DNA of 64,000 nt from Prunella strophiata (taxonomy: Eukaryota; Chordata; Aves; Passeriformes; Prunellidae): positions 88,767,300 to 88,831,299 of the forward strand of contig JAZBQD010000030.1 of the NCBI GenBank assembly GCA_036583965.1, in the 5' to 3' direction. This document shows, one piece after another, positions 38,801-46,389 of the stretch. The notes under the pieces were generated by a model. That model was not told the origin of the DNA and ran no database searches. It saw only the letters and a program-made list of their open reading frames with translations. Positions within the stretch are counted from its first letter, which is position 1. The number at the start of each line of letters is the position of its first letter. Position numbers and translations under genes: made by a program.

Positions 38801-41800
38801 GGTGTGTAGTTGGCACTGTTGGACTGATCACACCAAGCAGCTCCTACACTGCCATGGTGTGTTGTGCCTTTCTAATTATTGTCTGATACCAATGGGGACC
38901 AGTATTGTCTGATACCAATAGTGCTTCCCTGCTGAATCCAGGGAAATGGCTGCTTGAGTTTTCTCTTGCTTGAGTTTTGGCATGATGCACATTTAAAAGT
39001 GTCACAAAGGAAGAAATGACTGGGCTTGGTACCAGTCTGCATCATTCTCCCAACCAGCTAGGTACAGAATTCAAGCCAATATTTCAGGTCTATGTAACAA
39101 ACAAAGGCAAATTTCAATTTTGTTGGGTTTGGTTTGTTTGTATGTTTTTTGTTGGGCTCTTTTTGGTGTGGGGGTGTGTGTGTGCACCTCTCTGGTTTTC
39201 TTTTAAAAACAGCACAACAAAAACAGCTGTTTGGAGAATTGTATTCCATGATATGAACAATGTCATGTCTAATGGTTTGAATAACCAAATGAAGAAGTAG
39301 AGAGGAGAAAGATAATTTAGGCATACCTGAAAGAGAGAAGAAAATGCATTAAAATTAAGTATTTGCAGAAGCTAGAGGAAATGAAGGAAATTTACCTTTC
39401 CAAAATTTGCAGCTAGGATCACTAACTTGAGCTTAGTAATCTTAGTGCGTCATCAGTGTAATCAAGCAATCAAAAATTTCCTTCTTCAAGAGGAGAAAAA
39501 TAAATCCCCTTCTAGGCTGCAAGCTGTTTTGAACAGGCAGGAGATCTTTAGTTAAGATCTTCAGTGGTCAAGCTGTAACACAGAATTAATGTGTAATTAT
39601 TTAAACCACCTGATGTCAATCAAAGAGAAACAGTATTTCTGTGATCTTCTAATAGCAGCTATAGTTGGGTATAGAAGCATGGAAGTTACTAAAAGGCAGT
39701 GGTCATGCTGAAACAGGTACTAAAAGGACTAGAGAAATGGCAGTACTAAAGCAAAGCTGTCATTAAGGCTGGGTCCAAACTCTCATTTTTCTCTTTTCTG
39801 CCTCCTGCTGATGAATGTTTCCTTTCAGGCCAGCACTGGGCTCCTCTGTCAGCCTTCCAAAACTTGGAGTTGCAGCATTACTAAAATTGCTTCCCTGAGG
39901 CTGACAACAAATCTTGTTGAGACCCAAGCAGCAAGCTGATATTAGCTATTTGTAAATAATCTCCTACAGGAATGGTATCCTACTCCTTGTACCAGGTGAA
40001 AGGTCTGGTTCTTTTAAGGGCACATTTGCTGCTTGGTTTTGTGTTGAAATGTATTTATTGGTCCTTTCTTTTAGAATGCCGTGTTTTTCCTGCAATAAAT
40101 CTTCACTCCGAGTCTAGTCTTAGGTTCACTGACTCATTCTGGTGCTTTATTCTGTGGTTTATTTGCAGATGTTCCAGGTGATCCAGCCTGAAAGGAGAGT
40201 CCTGTATATCCAAGCAAATAATTGTGTGGAGGCCAAGGACTGGATCGATATCCTCACCAAAGTTAGCCAGTGCAACAAGAAGCGCCTCACTGTCTACCAT
40301 CCCTCAGCCTATCTCAATGGCCACTGGCTCTGCTGTAAAGCTACTGCAGACAACACCCCTGGCTGCACACCCTGCACAGGGTAAGGGTTTTATGTGCCAT
40401 CAGTGTAGCCTCTGCCTTGGTTACATGTATCTCTGCAGGGTGACTTGTGGGGGGCACAGTTAACCAAGATTTGCCAGGTGTACAGGTGTTCAAAGGCCAT
40501 CTGCTGGTATTCCTGATTCTGCATGTCTGGATTGAAATGTTGACTTGGTGATAGGAGGTGACTGTGGGATTAAAAATACTTTGGTTTTGATCATCTGTCA
40601 TTAATAAAAATATCCAAACTCCCTTCAATATCCTATTTGTAAATTCCTGAAGCACTCATTTGCTGATAGATTTCATTCTAAACTGATCTTTTCAGGGGGC
40701 TGCTCATGCTCTCTCTTAAACAAAGATGTAATGTCTGGTTTGTGGGAAGCATCTAAACTGGGAGAAGTCACAAGACTTTAGTGGTAGACTTAAGATATAA
40801 GACCTGGGTAGTTGGAAGTTCAGTGCTTTGGCTCCTCCATCTGGTTGTAGCTGACTAATTCACCAAAATGTCTGGATACTGATACAGTCCTCTCTTTCAG
40901 GTCAGTGAAAGGGTGCTGGATAAATAGAGGAATAAGATGTTTGAACTTTTCTTCTTTTGGGAAAAATGGAAGGTTTTGAGCTCTGTTACACACAATCTGT
41001 TGGCTTTCATGAGAACTCACTTTGTTTTCCTTGTTAAGTGCTTTATGTGCCATAATACTCTGTTTAGCATATAACTTTACCTCTCTTCCTGATGCCTTAC
41101 AGAGGCCTGCCAGCAAATATACAACTGGACATAGATGGAGATAGAGAAACTGAGCGCATCTACTCTCTGTTCAACCTGTATATGCCAAAATTGGAAAAAA
41201 TGCAAGGTGAGGATTAAAGATCATTACATCTCCAATTCACTTACCAAGGCAAAAATGCCTGTGAAAAGTTGGATGTTCTGGCTCGACCTGCCTTGAAAAT
41301 CACATCCTAGAACATAGTGGCCTTTATTCCACTTGTTTCCCCTTCTGTCTTGAGGCAGTTGTGTGTATTATTTTTGGTGCAGTCTCATGGTCTGTAAAAA
41401 GTTCTTTGCGTACTCACAGTTGTTTGAAATACGGTCTTAACCACATCATCCTAAAATAGCATGGGCACAGAGCGTTGCTTGGAGGCTCTGAATTGACAAA
41501 TCAGAGCCAGCACTGAAGCAGAGGTTTACTGATCCTGACAAGAACTTGCACCAGCAAAGTTGAGGTTTCAGTGGAATATGGTTTTGTGTTACCAGAAGTC
41601 ATGTGCACGTACATTCCCTGATTCAGATCCTAAGAACAGGCTGGATACAAATGGTTTTTTTGGAAAGGCTCTTTCAGAATTACCCATCGAGGATGTCCTG
41701 TGGATGCCTGTGAAATGTTGAAAAGTGGAGTTTTGGCTGGGAAACTTTCAGGAGCTGAGGGAAGTAGAGATGTGATGGGAAGGATAAAAGAAAGAAGAGA

Positions 41801-43805
41801 CAGCAGAGGAAGTTGGTACTAGTAGGCATGCCAAGTGAAGTATCCGGTGTACACGGTGCCAGACTTGAAATCTCAGTTTAGCACAGGGAGTGGCGGGGAA
41901 GCCTTCACTGTGGCACTGATCTTTAAATAGGACTTTATTTTATAATATGAGATAAGCCAGTGGTGTCAAACACACAGACTGGCAAGCACTTTAATCTGTT
42001 CCTGGCTGCTGTGCAATTGCAAACTCAAGATCCTCGCCACTTCCGAGCTGTCTGAACTGGTGCCCAGCTTTGCCCTGTTCCGAATCCTCGCTGCCAGAGC
42101 CAGCATCGAGTGTCAGTGTGGGGAAAAGGACGCAGGTCTGGCACAGACACTGCAGCAAGGGGAAGGGAATTTGAAAGCTGAGACTGGGACAGCAGTAAAG
42201 CTAGAAGGAGAGGCAAAGTAAAATACTCTTTCCCCTTCTTTCCCTTTCTTTCCCCTTCTAATACACTCAGTATTATCCTGCACACTACAGTGCAGGAGTA
42301 GATCACATGGGAAATATGTTGTGGATGTTCATGTGTGCTCAGTGTCCAGATCTGTTAGGAAGGCTCCCTGGTAAGATCAGAAGGTACAAAAGTATAACTT
42401 GCCCTGTTGAATATGTCATAAAAGCAGGCAGCCAAGCAGTAGTTATGGCATATTCTGCCTATGCTTATGGTATGAATCTTTCAAGGGCAATGTGGTAAAA
42501 CATAACTACTTCAGCCTGTAATGTTTTCAAATCCAGCCTGTACTTGCTGCCTGGGGGTGGAACCTGTCCCAACAAGAGAATACTTGACTTTGTGCAGGCC
42601 AACCCTGCAGCACAGTGGCAGAGGCAGGCCTGTGTAAGAGTTTCCAAAATGTGTGCATGGGGTGCAGATAGTGGCAATTGAGATTCAAGCATTGCCTGTG
42701 CAGCAAAGGACAACTTCCCACCAAGCCAGGAGCAGCTGCTAGGCTTGCTGCCCTTTCTGTACGAGACAAGGAGGAGGGAATGGGCATGGACACCCTCTGT
42801 GCCTCCCAACAGCCCAGCAAAACTTCTGCTGTTGATGTCAGCCACAGTTCTGTGGTGGTCATACAGAAGCAAAGAAACTGTATGAACCCCAGACTGAATA
42901 TTTTTAGTCTGCTTGTCTTGCTTTTTTCCCCCCTGCCTCATATCTGTCCCTGTACTTTATTTTTTTTCTCCAGAGGCTTGTGGGAGCAAATCTGTATATG
43001 ATGGACCTGAAGAGGAAGAGTATTCTACATTCATCATTGATGATCCTAAGGAGACATATAAAACACTAAAGCTGATTATTGAAGGCGTTGGAAATTTAGA
43101 GCAGGAGCACGCTCAGTATAAGAGGGATAAATTTAAGAAGACAAAGTATGGAAGCCAGTAAGTACAATGGTTGTACAAACAGGGGAGCAGTCCTGGAAGA
43201 TGGTGTTTTTCCCTTGCTTATGCTCTGGCTTTCACCGTATTTTGTCCAAAAAAGGTCCTGCTAATACATACAGAGTAGCACTGTGATTTAGGATTTATAT
43301 CACAATATTTTAAAGCACTGAAGTGAATGTTTTAATGCTTGTTGTTAATGCAGTTTCATTCATGAAATTTAAATGTGGATTTTTTTATACTGTTGGTTTT
43401 AAATTTTGAACCCATGCTGGTGAGCTGAGCAGTAGTTAATAGCAGAAGATAGATGTGTTTACCAGCTTATCTTGGAGTGTTGGTTTAAAAATGGAAAGAG
43501 TGGCTGACACAGCCACATGACTGTATTTTGTGTACACATAAAGCATTCTGCATGTGGCTGCCAAAAGAGAGGATCAATTCAGTCAGTTCTAGCTCAAGTA
43601 TAATGCAGTATTAATGTTACAATTACAGCTCTGAAAATCAAAGTTCTTGTGTGTTCCACTTTCTGTTCTGACATTTTTGTGTCCTGACAGGAGGCTCTGT
43701 GTGTAATACTGTTTCTTTCTTTCTTTTAGAGAACATCCCATTGGTGACAAGAGCTTCCAGACATACATCAGGCAACAGTCAGAGATCTCAGCACATTCCA
43801 TATGA
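11797..43805 (+). CDS. RASA3: RASA3, Ras GTPase-activating protein 3 (GAP1-IP4BP), 3' part, 19 coding exons
   Basis: RASA3 is a peripheral-membrane GAP that stimulates GTP hydrolysis by Ras and Rap1 and binds inositol tetrakisphosphate and phosphoinositides through its PH domain. Joining 19 exons (11797-11877, 14616-14688, 18942-19021, 23017-23121, 23621-23777, 24564-24712, 26386-26500, 27375-27449, 28278-28401, 29556-29662, 30293-30370, 31275-31352, 31906-31979, 35606-35712, 36651-36733, 40169-40380, 41103-41206, 42974-43157, 43730-43805) gives 2,062 nt with every phase matching. The product is 686 full residues: C2B about 1-150, RasGAP about 166-420, PH about 430-530, Btk zinc motif 539-561. 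The catalytic arginine finger is R222 in FRGNSL, and FLRFFAPAI begins at F334. Peptides such as [15 protein letters not shown] and the ending SAHSI separate it from its paralogue RASA2. The first C2 domain and the start codon are outside the window. Residue numbers in all entries refer to this partial protein; add about 149 for human numbering. Confidence 0.97.
11878..14615 (+). other. RASA3 intron with GC-AG borders
   Basis: The intron is 2.7 kb, begins GCAAGT and ends TTCAG. It contains a run of eight C near 13105 and a cluster of homeodomain-like TAATTG sites at 13046-13076. No gene is visible. Confidence 0.85.
14616..14688 (+). CDS. RASA3: RASA3 window exon 2 (C2B)
   Basis: The exon is 73 nt and encodes [19 protein letters not shown] and then VFYFE, the classic C2 stretch NPxFxExFxF. 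Its first base completes Arg27 left by the GC-donor exon, which confirms that unusual junction. The acceptor has a run of 16 T and then TTCAG. The donor is GAG followed by GTTGGT, weaker than consensus. It ends in phase 0. Confidence 0.96.
14689..18941 (+). other. RASA3 intron (4.3 kb)
   Basis: An ordinary phase-0 GT-AG intron. I see only scattered A/T runs and no coding or repeat family that I recognise with confidence. Confidence 0.85.
18942..19021 (+). CDS. RASA3: RASA3 window exon 3 (C2B)
   Basis: The exon is 80 nt and begins [20 protein letters not shown], ending VDKMEI plus AG of a split Arg. It lies in the middle of C2B, where the remembered human protein reads [20 protein letters not shown]. 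The acceptor is TTTTTATTAG and the donor is AG followed by GTAATA. It ends in phase 2. Confidence 0.96.
19022..23016 (+). other. RASA3 intron (4.0 kb)
   Basis: A phase-2 GT-AG intron. It holds a perfect 10-bp-stem hairpin with an overlapping direct repeat at 20698-20733, otherwise unique AT-rich sequence. Confidence 0.85.
20698..20733. repeat. Hairpin with overlapping direct repeat
   Basis: GAAAAGCTGA (20711-20720) and TCAGCTTTTC (20724-20733) form a perfect 10-bp stem with a 3-base loop, and GCTGAGCTTCAG occurs twice across the region. Confidence 0.8.
23017..23121 (+). CDS. RASA3: RASA3 window exon 4 (C2B end)
   Basis: The exon is 105 nt and encodes [19 protein letters not shown] through SSSYEA, with Trp113 split over the junction. 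It covers the last strands of C2B, where DEFLGE is a typical C2 motif. The acceptor is TTATTACAG. The donor GTATTT is weak at position +5, and the next exon also starts with GTATTT, so the junction carries a short direct repeat; only this placement keeps Trp-Tyr-Phe. Confidence 0.96.
23122..23620 (+). other. Short RASA3 intron (499 bp)
   Basis: A phase-2 intron starting GTATTT, the same six bases that open the next exon. Nothing else is seen. Confidence 0.85.
23621..23777 (+). CDS. RASA3: RASA3 window exon 5 (C2B to RasGAP linker)
   Basis: The exon is 157 nt and completes Trp113, then runs [20 protein letters not shown] through [13 protein letters not shown] to LLKSADVE (residue 165). In remembered human RASA3 this segment is nearly identical, while RASA2 differs, so it is one of the best paralogue discriminators. 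The acceptor is GCATATCAG and the donor GAG followed by GTAACT. It ends in phase 0. Confidence 0.97.
23778..26385 (+). other. Two RASA3 introns around window exon 6
   Basis: This span holds introns 23778-24563 and 24713-26385, separated by the 149-nt exon at 24564-24712. Both are GT-AG with AT-rich, unique-looking sequence, and I see no other feature. Confidence 0.8.
24564..24712 (+). CDS. RASA3: RASA3 window exon 6 (RasGAP domain start)
   Basis: The exon is 149 nt and starts [20 protein letters not shown], then [19 protein letters not shown] and AEVKRT, with Gln215 split as CA/A. It forms the first helices of the RasGAP catalytic domain. The acceptor is TTCCACTGTTCAG and the donor CA followed by GTAAGTAC, a strong site. 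It ends in phase 2. Confidence 0.97.
26386..26500 (+). CDS. RASA3: RASA3 window exon 7 (RasGAP arginine finger)
   Basis: The exon is 115 nt. It carries [11 protein letters not shown], whose Arg (R222) is the arginine finger that enters the Ras active site, followed by the helix [15 protein letters not shown] and TLKPIIDE. The catalytic residue is intact, so the protein should be an active GAP. The acceptor is CACTTCCAG and the donor GAG followed by GTAAGA. It ends in phase 0. Confidence 0.97.
26501..27374 (+). other. RASA3 intron (874 bp)
   Basis: A phase-0 GT-AG intron ending in a T-rich tract. I see nothing else in it. Confidence 0.85.
27375..27449 (+). CDS. RASA3: RASA3 window exon 8 (RasGAP)
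   Basis: The exon is 75 nt (25 codons) and encodes [20 protein letters not shown] then LENNR. The last codon is AGG (Arg278), where I remember Met in human, a change next to the donor GTATGC. The acceptor is a T-run ending CTAG. It is phase 0 at both ends, so skipping it would keep the frame but remove 25 residues of the catalytic domain. Confidence 0.96.
27450..28277 (+). other. RASA3 intron carrying a CR1 fragment
   Basis: An 828-bp phase-0 intron, more than a third of which is the CR1 3' end described separately. The remaining bases are unremarkable. Confidence 0.85.
27706..28005 (+). mobile_element. CR1 LINE retrotransposon, truncated 3' end
   Basis: This stretch follows the 3'-terminal part of avian CR1 elements: GTTGGCCTCTTCTCCCAAGT, later GTGGTGGAATCAGCCTCCCT, GTGGATGTGGCACTCGGGGA, a GGACTCAATGATCT segment, and a terminal TCTGTGATTCTGATGATG like the short CR1 end repeat. 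It is 5'-truncated, as most CR1 copies are, and noncoding. It lies in the same orientation as RASA3. Clear divergence from the remembered consensus suggests an old copy. The left edge is uncertain by some tens of bases, and I could not identify a target-site duplication (CR1 rarely leaves one). Confidence 0.88.
28278..28401 (+). CDS. RASA3: RASA3 window exon 9 (RasGAP)
   Basis: The exon is 124 nt and encodes [20 protein letters not shown] through [12 protein letters not shown] to AAKRFQ, ending with one base of Gly320. The [14 protein letters not shown] segment is characteristic of GAP1-family catalytic domains. The acceptor is TTTTTTTCAG and the donor is G followed by GTGAGC. Confidence 0.97.
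28402..29555 (+). other. RASA3 intron (1.15 kb)
   Basis: A phase-1 GT-AG intron with a long T-run just before the acceptor; no other feature is seen. Confidence 0.85.
29556..29662 (+). CDS. RASA3: RASA3 window exon 10 (RasGAP FLR motif)
   Basis: The exon is 107 nt and encodes the RasGAP signature: [19 protein letters not shown] followed by [14 protein letters not shown] (F334-F338) positions and stabilises the arginine-finger loop, and its Arg336 is present. The acceptor is a run of 14 T then AATAG. The donor is CCA followed by GTAAGT. It ends in phase 0. Confidence 0.97.
30293..30370 (+). CDS. RASA3: RASA3 window exon 11 (RasGAP)
   Basis: The exon is 78 nt (26 codons) and encodes [20 protein letters not shown] then LSKSKS. 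The segment [11 protein letters not shown] is the conserved helix after the FLR motif in GAP1 proteins. The acceptor is CACCTTCCTAG and the donor TCT followed by GTAAGT. It is phase 0 on both sides. Confidence 0.97.
31275..31352 (+). CDS. RASA3: RASA3 window exon 12 (RasGAP)
   Basis: The exon is 78 nt (26 codons) and encodes [20 protein letters not shown] then ADAVKN, close to the end of the catalytic domain. The acceptor is TTGTATTTCAG and the donor AAT followed by GTAAGT. It is phase 0 on both sides. Confidence 0.97.
31906..31979 (+). CDS. RASA3: RASA3 window exon 13 (RasGAP end, PH start)
   Basis: The exon is 74 nt and encodes [20 protein letters not shown] then LLKEG (last Gly split GG/G). 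LLKEG is the first strand of the PH domain. The acceptor is TTCACCTTTTAG and the donor GG followed by GTAAGT. A TGCATG motif, the RBFOX binding sequence, lies 8 bases into the following intron. It ends in phase 2. Confidence 0.96.
31987..31992 (+). promoter_or_regulatory. Possible RBFOX splicing-enhancer site (TGCATG)
   Basis: TGCATG lies 8 bases into the intron after window exon 13. RBFOX proteins bound just downstream of an exon usually promote its inclusion. One copy can occur by chance, so this is only a candidate. Confidence 0.3.
32942..32989 (+). CDS. Candidate in-frame 48-nt cassette exon of RASA3
   Basis: A long pyrimidine tract (about 32860-32920) precedes AAG at 32939-32941. The 48-nt segment ends in CAG followed by GTAAGA, a strong donor. 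The flanking intron is phase 2, and in that phase the segment is open ([16 protein letters not shown]), while both other frames have stops. Inclusion would add 16 residues after LLKEG at the start of the PH domain. The acceptor base (A at -3) is weak. I know of no such isoform, and chance could also produce this. Confidence 0.3.
34647..34676. repeat. Perfect inverted repeat, 11-bp stem
   Basis: TAAAAACTACT (34647-34657) pairs exactly with AGTAGTTTTTA (34666-34676) around an 8-base loop. No function is evident. Confidence 0.8.
35606..35712 (+). CDS. RASA3: RASA3 window exon 14 (PH domain, basic lipid-binding loop)
   Basis: The exon is 107 nt and encodes [20 protein letters not shown] followed by [15 protein letters not shown]. 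The basic cluster between the first PH strands is where inositol phosphates and phosphoinositides bind in this family. The acceptor is GTTTGCTAG and the donor is G followed by GTAACA. It ends in phase 1. Confidence 0.97.
35713..36650 (+). other. RASA3 intron (938 bp) with an upstream acceptor-like site
   Basis: A phase-1 GT-AG intron. Near its 3' end, TTTTCCCTCTTTTCTTATGCAG forms a second strong acceptor, followed by an open frame and two donors (see findings). Nothing else is seen. Confidence 0.8.
36651..36733 (+). CDS. RASA3: RASA3 window exon 15 (PH domain)
   Basis: The exon is 83 nt and completes Gly468, then encodes [20 protein letters not shown] and ESFKMKN, the middle strands of the PH domain. 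The acceptor is TGTGTTCTGCAG and the donor AAT followed by GTAAGT. A second acceptor-like site lies 108 bases upstream (see findings). It ends in phase 0. Confidence 0.97.
36734..40168 (+). other. RASA3 intron (3.4 kb)
   Basis: A phase-0 GT-AG intron. Contents include a CT-rich simple repeat near 37668-37690, paired short direct duplications near 38877-38919 and 38951-38980, and a G/T-rich stretch at 39120-39185. No gene is seen. Confidence 0.85.
38877..38919 (+). repeat. Short direct duplication (17 bp twice, 26-bp period)
   Basis: TATTGTCTGATACCAAT occurs at 38877-38893 and again at 38903-38919, identical, with a 9-base spacer. Exact identity suggests a recent local duplication. Confidence 0.85.
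40169..40380 (+). CDS. RASA3: RASA3 window exon 16 (PH C-terminal helix and Btk zinc motif)
   Basis: This is the largest coding exon, 212 nt (70 codons plus two bases). It begins [20 protein letters not shown], holds the invariant PH-domain Trp (W520, in EAKDWIDIL) and then a Btk-type zinc motif, H539-x10-C550-C551-x9-C561, with exactly the spacing seen in [12 protein letters not shown] seems one residue longer than the human segment I remember. The acceptor is TTATTTGCAG and the donor GG followed by GTAAGG. Confidence 0.97.
40381..42973 (+). other. Two RASA3 introns around window exon 17
   Basis: Introns 40381-41102 (phase 2) and 41207-42973 (phase 1). The second has a CpG-richer patch at about 41840-42130, about ten CpGs in otherwise CpG-poor intron sequence. 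An antisense open frame (42465-42941, -) there matches nothing I recognise. Confidence 0.8.
41103..41206 (+). CDS. RASA3: RASA3 window exon 17 (C-terminal region)
   Basis: The exon is 104 nt and encodes [20 protein letters not shown] then [29 protein letters not shown] is a conserved GAP1-family segment after the Btk motif; its function is not clear from sequence. The acceptor is GATGCCTTACAG and the donor is G followed by GTGAGG. Confidence 0.97.
42974..43157 (+). CDS. RASA3: RASA3 window exon 18 (C-terminal region)
   Basis: The exon is 184 nt and encodes [20 protein letters not shown] through [17 protein letters not shown] to KFKKTKYGS with a split Gln. The acidic EEEE patch and the lysine-rich KRDKFKKTK end are visible. 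The acceptor has a T-run ending TTCTCCAG, and the donor is CA followed by GTAAGT. Confidence 0.97.
43158..43729 (+). other. Last RASA3 intron (572 bp)
   Basis: A phase-2 GT-AG intron with strong donor GTAAGT and a pyrimidine-rich acceptor; nothing else is seen. Confidence 0.85.
43730..43805 (+). CDS. RASA3: RASA3 last coding exon and stop codon
   Basis: The coding part is 76 nt: it completes Gln662, then encodes [20 protein letters not shown] and AHSI followed by TGA at 43803-43805. The conserved RASA3 C-terminus differs from that of RASA2 in my memory, which supports the paralogue call. The acceptor is TTTCTTTCTTTTAG. The exon continues without interruption into the 3'UTR. Confidence 0.97.
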
Positions 43806-45570
43806 AGTGCAAAGGAAATCACAGGACAGTGCTGAAGGGTTGATTAGTGATGCTAAATAGCAAAACAAAAGGGAAGCCACACATGTAGCAAAATGTATGG
43901 ATAAGTGTCAAGCTTACAAACTTTGAGACTTGGTAAACGTATTCTCTTTTCAAGAAGCTGTTATAATGGTTGCTATGCACTTTATTCATCTGGTTATTGA
44001 CAGATGATGAAACCCTGCCTTCTAGGCAGTTGTCATGTGTATTTTTAAATTTGCTTTGGTTTCTTGGAATCTAGCGATCAGTTCAATGATCAAGGTGTGT
44101 GGACTTCATCTTGACAACTCCCATGCAATTCCTTGTGTTTTGGAAACCAAGCATGCTGCTAATATGCAGCATTTTCTAGAAAGGTTGTTTGTTACTGTTT
44201 TTTGTTCCTGATTAATGTATATTATGCCACATCCCCTGCGTGCTCTCTTAGGAAAAGCTTAGTAACACTTTACTTTTAATGCCTGCATTTAGAAAAGAAG
44301 CAGAGAAAAATCCCTCTGGCGTAATACATTGTAGCATGTATTCTGAGCAGGCCAAGGAGCAGGCCTTTTGTTTTTACAGCAGTGTAATTTTTGCTAACTG
44401 TGCACAGTTTTTAATAGAAATTCAAATCTGAATGGTACTCTTGATATTTTTGAGATACGAAGTCATTTCTCCAGGCACATTCAGCAGACTTTGGATTTGA
44501 AGATGCAATCTCAGCAGTATAATAAAACTGACTCTGATATTTATGAGTAAGAGAGAAATGAACTCGTGTCAAAGCTGCATGTCTCTTACACAGTCCAGTG
44601 AATGGTAATCTTTGAAAGTCTGCCAACTGAAAGGCAAGGTAAGCTGATTTTGATGACCTTTTATCACCACAGTGAGAAGGACAAATAGAACATGAATCTG
44701 GCTGCTGAGACATGCTGATTCCCAGGCACAAAAGCCGTCAGGATGGGTTTTCTCTGAAAGGATGTTTATGCACTGGAGTCCATGCTATCCTAGTACCACT
44801 TGCTTTTCTGGAAAATAGATTTCTACTTTTCCAAAAATGTTTTTAAATACTTTTTAAAAGAGACTTGTTAAATGATATTTAGTATATTAACATGCTTAAT
44901 GATAACTTGTTAATACTATGAGTATAGTAAAAATGGAATGAGCTGTGTATCTCACTAATACCAACAAAAGGAGAGGAATAAAGATCTTCTAAATATCCAA
45001 TGCATATTTGTGTATGCTGTTTAGCTGTACACCATAATTTTTCTCTGTGTAAGGGTCTGATATACAAACATCTAGCTTTGATGGCTTGGAAGCCTGCATG
45101 ATGGACTTTAGGCCTCTGTGGGGTAGAAGCTAGTACAGGTTTTAAGCTGAGTTGGATCAGAAAGATTGATCAGTTTAATGTGAAGATGTCTGTCTTTGCT
45201 TCAGGTGTTAAAGAATAATTCTTAACTGTGTCCTCATTGCATCTGACATGATTTAAGATGGCTAAAGTACTTCAAATGCCTCTGTTTGTTAGTGATGTTC
45301 TTAGGAATTAAGTTTTGGATTTGTTCAAGTATATAGTAGACCACCTTCTAGTAGATGATAAATGATCTTTGATTCATCTTCACCCAGCAGACTGGGGAAA
45401 GGGAAGTAATGAACCATTGCAAAGATGCATTTAGGACTCCAAGCTTTTAGCTGCCATGAACTGCAATTTTTGACATGTATTTGTAACTTAATATTGTTTA
45501 TAAAATACTAATGACCTGTAATGTGTGTTCTACTTGCCAATTAAAAGAAATGGTTTATTTCTGAAAATTG
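43806..45570 (+). other. RASA3: RASA3 3' untranslated region
   Basis: This AU-rich, non-coding continuation of the last exon is about 1.75 kb long. Its end is placed from the ATTAAA signal near 45540, so it could be off by some tens of bases, and longer forms cannot be excluded. Earlier AATAAA hexamers at 44521 and about 44976 could give shorter isoforms. Confidence 0.75.
44521..44526 (+). terminator. Possible proximal poly(A) signal AATAAA
   Basis: A canonical AATAAA lies about 715 bases after the stop codon. Use would give a shorter 3'UTR; downstream GT-richness is modest, so this is only a possibility. Confidence 0.3.
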
Positions 45571-45575
45571 TGTCC
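45540..45575 (+). terminator. RASA3: Probable RASA3 polyadenylation site
   Basis: ATTAAA occupies 45540-45545, with TGTA (CFIm-type) motifs upstream near 45482 and 45517 and a GT-rich stretch (TTGTGTCC) downstream near 45568. This is the usual layout of a vertebrate cleavage site, which would fall around 45557-45565. It is inferred from motifs only. Confidence 0.6.
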
Positions 45576-46363
45576 ACATTTGGAGTCTTTTTAAATTCAC
45601 AGTAGCCACCAGCATGCCTCTTGGCACAGCAGCTTCTCAGAGTGGGGGCTGTGGATAGGGATCCTTGTGAGTGAAGCCTGCCAATCCTTGCTCCTGATCC
45701 CATCCCCACCCACCCCTTTTCTTGTCAGCATTGTACCCATGGAACTCTGCAGTGAGCCAGACTGAGCATCTGAGCCAGCCATGAACTACTTTAGCAAAGA
45801 AAGCTTGCTCAGATAGGTCAGCATCTTGAACTGGTTCCTTGTGTTACTGCACAGTAACTGAGCTGAGACCATGTTGAAAGGACAGGAGGAACGAGCTGAG
45901 CCCCAGCACCCTGCATGCCTGTGGATTGGCTCACAGACCTATGGAACCACCACCCTTGTCCTGTGACAAAACCTTGGACGTGCTGAGGTCTCTGCCAGTC
46001 ACACTCCTGGAGCTTACCAGTCCTCTCAGGAGCCATCATGTGCACAGAACTCTGGCTCTGAGATGTGTGACAAGCTGCATGCTCTGGTTCTCTTGGGGAG
46101 TGTTCCAGGGAGGCTGGGCAGTGGCCCCCCAGCATGGAAGGCTGCTGACTGGCATTCAGGGTGTTCACTCGAGCTCATGTTGAAGGTGACCCCACTGCTG
46201 TGGTGGGTGTCTCTCAGCAGAAGCCAGGCAGGTGCTTCTGAGAAGCTTCTGGGGCCGAGCTGCTGCAGGCACGCTCGAGCTGAGTGACAGTGGTTTAACA
46301 GATAAACCACATCCAGGAACAAAAATCAAACTGATGGTGGAAGACACATCACCAGTGTCCTGG

Positions 46364-46389
46364 TGAAGGTGAACTTAACTTCACCTTCA
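46364..46389. repeat. Perfect inverted repeat, 10-bp stem
   Basis: TGAAGGTGAA and TTCACCTTCA flank the loop CTTAAC. The hairpin sits about 0.8 kb past the RASA3 poly(A) site; no T-run or known terminator context accompanies it. Confidence 0.8.

Noticed and set aside
42465..42941. Antisense 158-codon open frame in an intron
   Set aside because: It has no recognisable domain and no splice or promoter context, and it ends just before a RASA3 exon; most likely chance.
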